A stretch of 64,000 nucleotides of DNA from Cupriavidus pauculus (GTDB taxonomy: Bacteria > Pseudomonadota > Gammaproteobacteria > Burkholderiales > Burkholderiaceae): the NCBI RefSeq assembly GCF_002858765.1, contig NZ_PJRP01000005.1:66087-130086 (forward strand), written 5' to 3'. The notes under the pieces are model-generated. The model worked only from the letters and a program-made list of their open reading frames with translations, ran no database searches and was not told where the DNA came from. Positions 58,862 through 64,000 of the stretch are shown piece after piece (position 1 is the first letter of the stretch; the number at the start of each line of letters is the position of its first letter). Made by a program: the position numbers and the translations under genes.

Positions 58862-61653
58862 GCTTTACCGGCCGATTCCGCAATGGCCTTGAGCCGGTAC
58901 AGTGCCTCCAGCGCGTCGCGCGGCGACAGATTGTCCGGCTCGATGTCGGTCAGCGCCTCCAGGGCCTCGCGCGCGGCTGCCTGTTCTGCCGAAGCGGGCA
59001 CTGCGTCAGCTACTTCATCGTCATCCGGCGGCGTGGCCGGTGCTGCGAACAGGTCCATCTGCGGCGTGGGCGTGGCGTCGGCCGATTGCTGTTCCAGCCA
59101 GGCCAGGTGCTTGCGTGCGGCGCGAATCACCGGTTGGGGCACGCCAGCCAGTTGCGCGACTTGCAGGCCGTAGCTCTGGCTGGCCGGGCCGTCCTGCACG
59201 GCGTGCAGGAAGACGATGCCGTCGCCGTGCTCCACGGCAGAGAGGTGGACGTTCGCCGCCTGCGTAAACTCCTGTGGCAGCTGCGTGAGCTCAAAATAGT
59301 GCGTGGCGAACAGCGTGTGACTGCGGTTGTGCGACAGCAGGTGGCGCGCAATCGCCCATGCCAGCGCCAGGCCGTCGAAGGTCGACGTGCCCCGGCCGAT
59401 TTCGTCCATCAGCACCAAGCTGGAAGGCGTGGCGTTATGGAGGATGCCGGCCGCCTCGGTCATTTCCACCATGAAGGTGGACCGTCCGCCGGCAAGGTCG
59501 TCTGCAGCCCCGATCCGCGTAAAGATGCGGTCGATCGGCCCAATCCTGGCTTGCCGCGCTGGCACCCACGCGCCTACGCAGGCCAGCAGCACGATCAGTG
59601 CCGTCTGACGCATGAACGTCGACTTGCCGCCCATGTTCGGGCCGGTAATCAGCAGCAGCTTGCGCGCCTCGTTGAGCTGGCAGTCATTGGCGATGAAAGC
59701 GATCGATTCCGCCGCCAGTTGGCCTTCCACCACCGCATGCCGGCCCTGCGCGATGTCGACCACGTTTTCGCTGACCCGCTCCGGCTGGGTCCAGTCGAGC
59801 GTGCGGGCGCGTTCGGCCAGCGTGGTCAGCACGTCAAGCCGCGCGAGCGCACCCGCCACGCGTTGCAGGCCACTGATGTGCGGGAGCAGCGCCTGCAGCA
59901 GGGCTTCGTAGAGCTGCTTCTCGCGTGCCAGCGCACGGTCCTGCGCGGACAGGGCCTTGTCCTCGAAGGCCTTCAGTTCCGGCGTGATGTAGCGCTCGGC
60001 ATTCTTCAACGTCTGGCGGCGACGATAGTCGTCAGGAACCTTGTCGGCCTGGCCGTTCGTCACCTCGATATAGAAGCCATGCACGCGGTTGTACTCGACA
60101 CGCAGGTTCGAGATACCGGTGCGTTGGCGCTCTCGCGTTTCGAGTTCGATCAGGAACTGGCCGCAGTTTTCCGAAATGTCTCGCAGTTCGTCGAGTTCGG
60201 CGTCGTAGCCGCGTGCCATCACGCCGCCATCGCGGATCACCGTCGAAGGCTCCTCGGCCACGGCGCGCACCAGCAGCGACAGGCAGTCAGTTGGGACTTC
60301 GAGTTCGTCGATCGTCTGGGCCAGCAACGGAGACTCGTGTGCGGCGCTGACGCTGGCCCGCACGGCGGGCAGTGCCTTGAGCGTGTCGCGCAGCGACGAC
60401 AGGTCTCGAGGCCGTGCGGACAGCAGCGCCAGCCGCGCCGTCACGCGTTCGACATCGCACAGCCTGCGCAGCGTGGTGCGCACGATTTCCGGATCCTGCG
60501 CGATCAGTATGCCGATGGCCTGCTGGCGCGCACGCGGCAGCGCGGGGTCGCGCAGCGGGTGATGCAGCCAGTGGCGCAGCGCGCGGCTGCCCATCGTGGT
60601 CGAACAGGTATCGAGCAGCGAAAACAGCGTTGGCGATTCGCCGCCACGGAGCGTTTCGGTCAGTTCGAGATTGCGCCGTGTGGCGGAATCCAGCCCGACG
60701 AACTCGGATTCGCGCTCGACGGTCACGCCCTGCACGTGGCGCAGCGATTGCCCTTGCGTGGTGGCGGCGTAGTTGAGCAGCGCACCGGCCGCGCCAAGGG
60801 CGGCACCCAGTCCGGCGCAGCCAAACGGTTCCAGACTGGCTACGCCAATTTGCTCGCGCAGCCGGCGCGTGCCGGCGTCCTGGTCGAAGTGCCATTCGGG
60901 CAGGCGGGTGCGGGCACACGCCAGCACCGGCAGATCGATCCCGTCCGCATACAGCAGCTCCGCCGGACGAATGCGTTCGAGTTCGCGCGACAACTGGGCG
61001 GCATCGCATTCCATCAGGCGCAGCTCGCCACTGGCCAGGTTCAGCCACGCGAGGCCCGTCTTGCTGACACCGCGCCGCGTGGTCTGCTGGTGCACGGCCA
61101 TCAGGTAGCTGTCGGTCTTGTCGGGCAGCAGCGCAGCATCGGTCAGGGTACCCGGCGTCACGATGCGTACTACCTTGCGCTCCACCGGGCCCTTGCTCGT
61201 GGCCGGATCGCCAATCTGCTCGCAGATCGCCACCGATTCGCCAAGCTTGACCAGGCGCGCCAGATACTGATCGACGGAATGGAACGGAATGCCGGCCATG
61301 CGAATCGGCACGCCGCCGGACTGGCCGCGCGATGTCAGCGTGATGTCGAGCAGGCGTGCGGCCTTCTCGGCGTCGTCGTGGAACAGTTCGTAGAAGTCGC
61401 CCATCCGGTAGAAGAGCAACGTATCCGGATGATCCGCCTTGATGCGCAGGTACTGCATCATCATGGGGGTGTGCTTTTCGGCCTTCTCGGCCTTGCCCGA
61501 CTTGCCGGCTGTTCCGTTGCGCGCGCTCCGGCCTTCGGCAGCAGCCAGTGCATCGGCCGACAGGCCGTCGTCGTCGGCTGGGCGGATGGCATCCTCGCGC
61601 GGGGTCTCGTCGGGCGAGGTCGTGGACAGGTTGGAAAGGGCTTCGGCGGACAT
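58858..61653 (-). CDS. mutS: DNA mismatch repair protein MutS
   Basis: This 931-residue mismatch-recognition ATPase has the Phe-X-Glu mismatch-reading motif in [12 protein letters not shown], a Walker [14 protein letters not shown], the signature [14 protein letters not shown] and Walker [17 protein letters not shown]. The C-terminal segment, with many Ala and acidic residues, carries the dimerisation helices. The start 61653 ([10 protein letters not shown]) has AGAGGAA 6 nt upstream and was preferred over 61716. The N-terminal ~60 residues before HTPMMMQYL are a low-complexity extension not seen in E. coli. It is coupled to the downstream phosphoesterase-like gene. Confidence 0.96.
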   Translation of the reverse strand: MSAEALSNLSTTSPDETPREDAIRPADDDGLSADALAAAEGRSARNGTAGKSGKAEKAEKHTPMMMQYLRIKADHPDTLLFYRMGDFYELFHDDAEKAARLLDITLTSRGQSGGVPIRMAGIPFHSVDQYLARLVKLGESVAICEQIGDPATSKGPVERKVVRIVTPGTLTDAALLPDKTDSYLMAVHQQTTRRGVSKTGLAWLNLASGELRLMECDAAQLSRELERIRPAELLYADGIDLPVLACARTRLPEWHFDQDAGTRRLREQIGVASLEPFGCAGLGAALGAAGALLNYAATTQGQSLRHVQGVTVERESEFVGLDSATRRNLELTETLRGGESPTLFSLLDTCSTTMGSRALRHWLHHPLRDPALPRARQQAIGILIAQDPEIVRTTLRRLCDVERVTARLALLSARPRDLSSLRDTLKALPAVRASVSAAHESPLLAQTIDELEVPTDCLSLLVRAVAEEPSTVIRDGGVMARGYDAELDELRDISENCGQFLIELETRERQRTGISNLRVEYNRVHGFYIEVTNGQADKVPDDYRRRQTLKNAERYITPELKAFEDKALSAQDRALAREKQLYEALLQALLPHISGLQRVAGALARLDVLTTLAERARTLDWTQPERVSENVVDIAQGRHAVVEGQLAAESIAFIANDCQLNEARKLLLITGPNMGGKSTFMRQTALIVLLACVGAWVPARQARIGPIDRIFTRIGAADDLAGGRSTFMVEMTEAAGILHNATPSSLVLMDEIGRGTSTFDGLALAWAIARHLLSHNRSHTLFATHYFELTQLPQEFTQAANVHLSAVEHGDGIVFLHAVQDGPASQSYGLQVAQLAGVPQPVIRAARKHLAWLEQQSADATPTPQMDLFAAPATPPDDDEVADAVPASAEQAAAREALEALTDIEPDNLSPRDALEALYRLKAIAESAGKA

Positions 61654-61861
61654 GCATTCCTCTCGGGTGGCGCCACAACGGGGCCACCGGTATATCGGTT
61701 GCCGCGGGTCAGGCAAGTTGTCTGGCAGGCGCTCGGGGTTTCCCCGGCGTCACCGGCCTGTCCTGGGCTGCGGCGCAAACCGGCATTTTACTGCCAGCCC
61801 ATCCCGGAACCTTGTCCCGAATTCTCATTTTTGCTCGGGAGTTTGGCGCCTTGGTGCCAGC

Positions 61862-62266
61862 TCATGCTTCACTGGCCATGGCTTCCAGCGCGGCGCGGGC
61901 CAGAAAGCCGCTGCGGGTCTCGTGGCGGGCGCCGACAAAGGTGTCGATCCTGTGCAGCACGAAGCGGGGCAGGCTGATGTTGATGCGCTCGGGCCGGTTA
62001 TCGAGCTTGGTCAAGTCGACGTCAGCCAGTGCCCAGACCGCCTCGGCAAATTCGGGCCGCGCCGCCAGTTCGGCAATCGGTGTCGCCGAGAGCGTGATTT
62101 CCTCGCCCAGTGACAACAGCACCTCGAAGTGGCTGATGATCGCCTCGCGTGCATTGCGAATGGCGTCCTCAATGGTGTCGCCGGACGAATAGCAACCCGG
62201 TACGTCGGGCACGGTCACGCCGTAGATGCTCTCGGGGTCCTTGTGAATGGCAATCGGAAATTCCAT
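61862..62266 (-). CDS. hicB: HicB antitoxin
   Basis: This 134-residue antitoxin of the HicAB type II system starts MEFPIAIHKDPESIYGVTVPDVPGCYSSGDT, the partially degraded RNase H-like HicB fold that binds HicA. A C-terminal ribbon-helix-helix domain (RINISLPRFVLHRIDTFVG) is the DNA-binding part that represses the operon. The start at 62266 has GGAGAG 8 nt upstream. It is downstream of hicA by 29 nt in the usual toxin-antitoxin order. Confidence 0.93.
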   Translation of the reverse strand: MEFPIAIHKDPESIYGVTVPDVPGCYSSGDTIEDAIRNAREAIISHFEVLLSLGEEITLSATPIAELAARPEFAEAVWALADVDLTKLDNRPERINISLPRFVLHRIDTFVGARHETRSGFLARAALEAMASEA

Positions 62267-62295
62267 GTCGTTGCTCTCCATGCGTTGCGCGGCGG

Positions 62296-62478
62296 TCATA
62301 TCAGCCGCGCCGTCCTCATGATGCTGCGTACCGTGCCGGTCGGCAGGTCCTTCTTCGGGTGCGGGACCGTGACGATCTGTACGCGCGACGGATGCTTGTA
62401 AGTGAGATGGCTGCCCTTGCTGCGCACCAGGCGCCATCCCTCATGTTCCAGCAGGCGGATCAAGGCCGATGAATGCAA
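62296..62478 (-). CDS. hicA: HicA mRNA interferase toxin
   Basis: This 60-residue toxin has a dsRBD-like fold and cuts mRNA. The catalytic histidine is H24 in KGSHLTYKHP. The N-terminus SALIRLLEHEGWRLVRSKGSH is standard. The start codon is TTG at 62478 and is preceded by a strong AAGGAGG site. A perfect inverted repeat just upstream is the likely operator. It is intact and should be active when not bound to HicB. Confidence 0.92.
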   Translation of the reverse strand: MHSSALIRLLEHEGWRLVRSKGSHLTYKHPSRVQIVTVPHPKKDLPTGTVRSIMRTARLI

Positions 62479-62499
62479 AAGTGCCTCCTTCAGGCGATC

Positions 62500-62519
62500 C
62501 GTGTGTAAAGATACACACG
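62500..62519. promoter_or_regulatory. Inverted repeat operator upstream of hicA
   Basis: CGTGTGTA (62500-62507) and TACACACG (62512-62519) are perfect 8-bp arms around AAGA, 21 bp before the hicA start. This is the expected place for HicB/HicAB autoregulation. Confidence 0.7.
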
Positions 62520-62723
62520 ATAGTGAAGGGGGCGCAAGCGGTTTGTGTATGGAGGGAGACTCTACGTGGCGCAGATCAAGAAGTCGTGGGCCGGATTCTC
62601 AAAATGCAGGCAGGCGACGGGATTTGTCACCAAGCCATGCGGCGCGCTGCAAACTTGTCAGTCATCACAGTCTGTAACCAGATGTTTCCGACAAAAACTG
62701 TCACCTGCGACGTCAGATCGGCC

Positions 62724-62739
62724 TGGCACGATCCTTGGA
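62724..62739 (+). promoter_or_regulatory. Sigma-54-like promoter of the pilin gene
   Basis: TGGCACGATCCTTGGA matches the consensus TGGCACRNNNNTTGCW at 15 of 16 positions with correct spacing; the mismatch is at the C of the -12 GC. It is 51 bp before the pilin start. Four TGTC motifs (62625, 62656, 62690 on the minus strand, 62699) lie upstream. Sigma-54/PilR control is known for pilA in other bacteria. The 62479-62790 gap holds only this and the hic operator. Confidence 0.5.
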
Positions 62740-62790
62740 TAGGTCAGGTGAGCCAGCACGCAGAGGCCGGCAACCAGACGGGTCGCAAAA

Positions 62791-63312
62791 ATGAAAAAAG
62801 CACGGACGGGAAGATGGCCGGGGAGGGCCGCGGCAGGCGTCCCGGTGCAGTGCATGGCCTGGCGGCCATCACTAAACCGCGGATTCACGCTGATCGAGGT
62901 GATGATCGTGGTGGCGATCGTGGGCATTCTGGCCGCGATCGCCATTCCGACATATCAGAACTTCTTGGTGAAGGCCGAAATAGGCCGCGCGCTATGGGAA
63001 GCGTCGGCCTACAAGATTCCGGTCGAAGAGCGACTGGATAATGGGGTGCACGAGTTTGCGAACCCGACCGATTCGCTTGGCTACGTCAAGTCGTCGTCGA
63101 CGGCGACCGCGAACCGGTTCACGTTCAATGCGGACGGCTCGGGCAGCATCGTCGTCACGCTCGACGGCAATGTGCATCCGGCAGTCAAGGGTACTCGCAT
63201 TACGGTAGGGCGCCTGTCAGACGGTACGTGGAACTGCGCGGTGCGGGGCGGCACGGATGCCATCACCGCCGTGCACCTGCCGCTGTCATGCTCCCTCGAC
63301 ACTTCGAGCTGA
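62791..63312 (+). CDS. Type IV pilin (PilA-like)
   Basis: This pilin precursor has the prepilin peptidase site LNRG-FTLIEVMIVVAIVG with Glu at position 5 of the mature protein, followed by a hydrophobic helix (VMIVVAIVGILAAIAIPTYQ). The mature protein is about 142 residues. Two cysteines near the end (WNCAVRGG and PLSCSL) form the C-terminal disulfide loop. The leader from the ATG at 62791 is 31 residues, unusually long. An alternative ATG at 62854 gives a 10-residue leader, but neither start has a clear ribosome-binding site. No other pilus gene is adjacent. Confidence 0.85.
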   Translation: MKKARTGRWPGRAAAGVPVQCMAWRPSLNRGFTLIEVMIVVAIVGILAAIAIPTYQNFLVKAEIGRALWEASAYKIPVEERLDNGVHEFANPTDSLGYVKSSSTATANRFTFNADGSGSIVVTLDGNVHPAVKGTRITVGRLSDGTWNCAVRGGTDAITAVHLPLSCSLDTSS

Positions 63313-63330
63313 ACTGTTGCGCCCGGCGGC

Positions 63331-64000
63331 TCAGTCCGCGATCGGCTTCAGCTTGGGCTTGACGTTGTCCAGCGAGAACGGCGACAGCAGGCGCACCATC
63401 TGCGCGAACGCCTTCGGGTTGCCCGCCAGCACTTCGCCCTGTTCCATCTGGCGCGATTCGCCGTTGTAGTTGCCCACCAGGCCGCCCGCTTCGGTGATCA
63501 GCAGCATGCCGGCAGCCATGTCCCACGGCTTCAGGCCACGCTCGAAGAAGCCATCCAGGCGGCCGCATGCTACATAGGCCAGGTCCAGTGCGGCAGCACC
63601 CGGGCGACGCAGGCCGGCGCAGCTGCGCGTCATCAGCGCGAAGATTTCCAGGTATTCGTCCATCCCTTCCAGGTCGCGGAACGGGAAACCCGTGCCGATC
63701 AGGCAGTCGGCCAGCTTGTCGCGGCGCGTGACGCGGATGCGGCGGTTGTTCAGGAATGCACCGGCGCCCTTGCTGGCCGTGAACAGTTCGTCGCGCGTGG
63801 GATCGTAGACCACGGCTTGCGACGGCACGCCCTTGTGCAGCAGGCCGATGGACACTGCGTATTGCGGAAAGCCGTGGATGAAGTTGGTGGTGCCGTCCAG
63901 CGGATCGATCACCCAGGTGAATTCGTGCTGGTCGTCGCCCTCGGCCCAGGATTGGCCGGACTCTTCCGCTAGAATGGCGTGCTCGGGGTACGCCGTGCGG
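63331..64000 (-). CDS. suhB: Inositol monophosphatase SuhB (5' end cut by window)
   Basis: This is the 3' part of an inositol-1-phosphate phosphatase, which also binds NusG and RNA polymerase in E. coli. The gene runs off the right edge of the window, so the N-terminus is missing. Visible motifs are [27 protein letters not shown] (metal-binding DPxDGTxN) and [16 protein letters not shown]. The open frame starting at 63912 is only an internal Met. The C-terminus is complete. It is convergent with the pilin gene. Confidence 0.93.
   Translation of the reverse strand, partial: RTAYPEHAILAEESGQSWAEGDDQHEFTWVIDPLDGTTNFIHGFPQYAVSIGLLHKGVPSQAVVYDPTRDELFTASKGAGAFLNNRRIRVTRRDKLADCLIGTGFPFRDLEGMDEYLEIFALMTRSCAGLRRPGAAALDLAYVACGRLDGFFERGLKPWDMAAGMLLITEAGGLVGNYNGESRQMEQGEVLAGNPKAFAQMVRLLSPFSLDNVKPKLKPIAD

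Noticed and set aside
58741..61977. A 1078-residue open frame opposite mutS
   Set aside because: It is opposite to a full-length conserved mutS and is a product of high third-position GC.

Overview
The window is a GC-rich (roughly 65% by eye) stretch of a beta-proteobacterial chromosome. The best match is Cupriavidus or a close Burkholderiaceae relative. This rests on an intracellular PHB depolymerase of the PhaZa1 type with catalytic residues at the same numbers as the Cupriavidus necator enzyme, a full isc operon, a HexR-edd-gntK Entner-Doudoroff block, the eno-ftsB order, dapA-bamC, and many betaproteobacterial lipoproteins. This is inferred from gene content and remembered family features, without any database search.

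Layout. 1-1449 is a complete IS3-family (IS150-like) element with 24-bp inverted repeats and a -1 frameshift site. 1500-7638 holds phaZ, an aromatic/aspartate aminotransferase, uvrB with a LexA-like box, two small orphan genes and a low-molecular-weight phosphatase. 7764-13697 is the complete iscR-iscS-iscU-iscA-hscB-hscA-fdx-iscX operon, with an IscR-type operator over the promoter and a terminator at the end. 13749-24270 carries a glycine-zipper protein, lysS, an SDR, prfB with its autoregulatory +1 frameshift, a LysM/degenerate-LytM lipoprotein, recJ, a phosphoglycerate-mutase-like protein and lolC-lolD. 24287-27488 is tatD followed by a broken comEC. 27495-31448 is hexR divergent from edd-gntK, with two HexR operators.

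31478-35972 is the most interesting block: a strong sigma-54 promoter candidate followed by a circularly permuted ATP-grasp protein, an alpha-E protein, a transglutaminase-like protease and an Anbu proteasome-like peptidase. This looks like a peptide ligation and degradation pathway whose substrate is unknown. 36071-41937 holds a hydrolase, pyrG, kdsA, a DUF1330-type protein, eno and ftsB. 42022-50055 holds a Gly/Tyr/Trp-rich lipoprotein, hslO, a gamma-carbonic anhydrase, a DUF455 ferritin-like protein, an acyl-CoA synthetase and a hydrolase that diverge from a palindromic operator, an NADPH-ferredoxin reductase and a PHP phosphoesterase. 50089-55341 holds a YciO-type protein, a site-2 protease, a methyltransferase, dapA, bamC and an MBL-fold protein. 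55440-64000 holds an Ala-rich repeat lipoprotein, a RoxA-like ribosomal oxygenase, slyD, a phosphoesterase-like protein, mutS, a HicAB toxin-antitoxin pair, a single type IV pilin gene with a sigma-54-like promoter, and the 3' part of suhB, which is cut by the window edge.

Most of the window is ordinary core genome. The accessory or decaying parts are the IS element, the comEC pseudogene, hicAB and possibly the lone pilin. No tRNA, rRNA, CRISPR array or prophage was seen.
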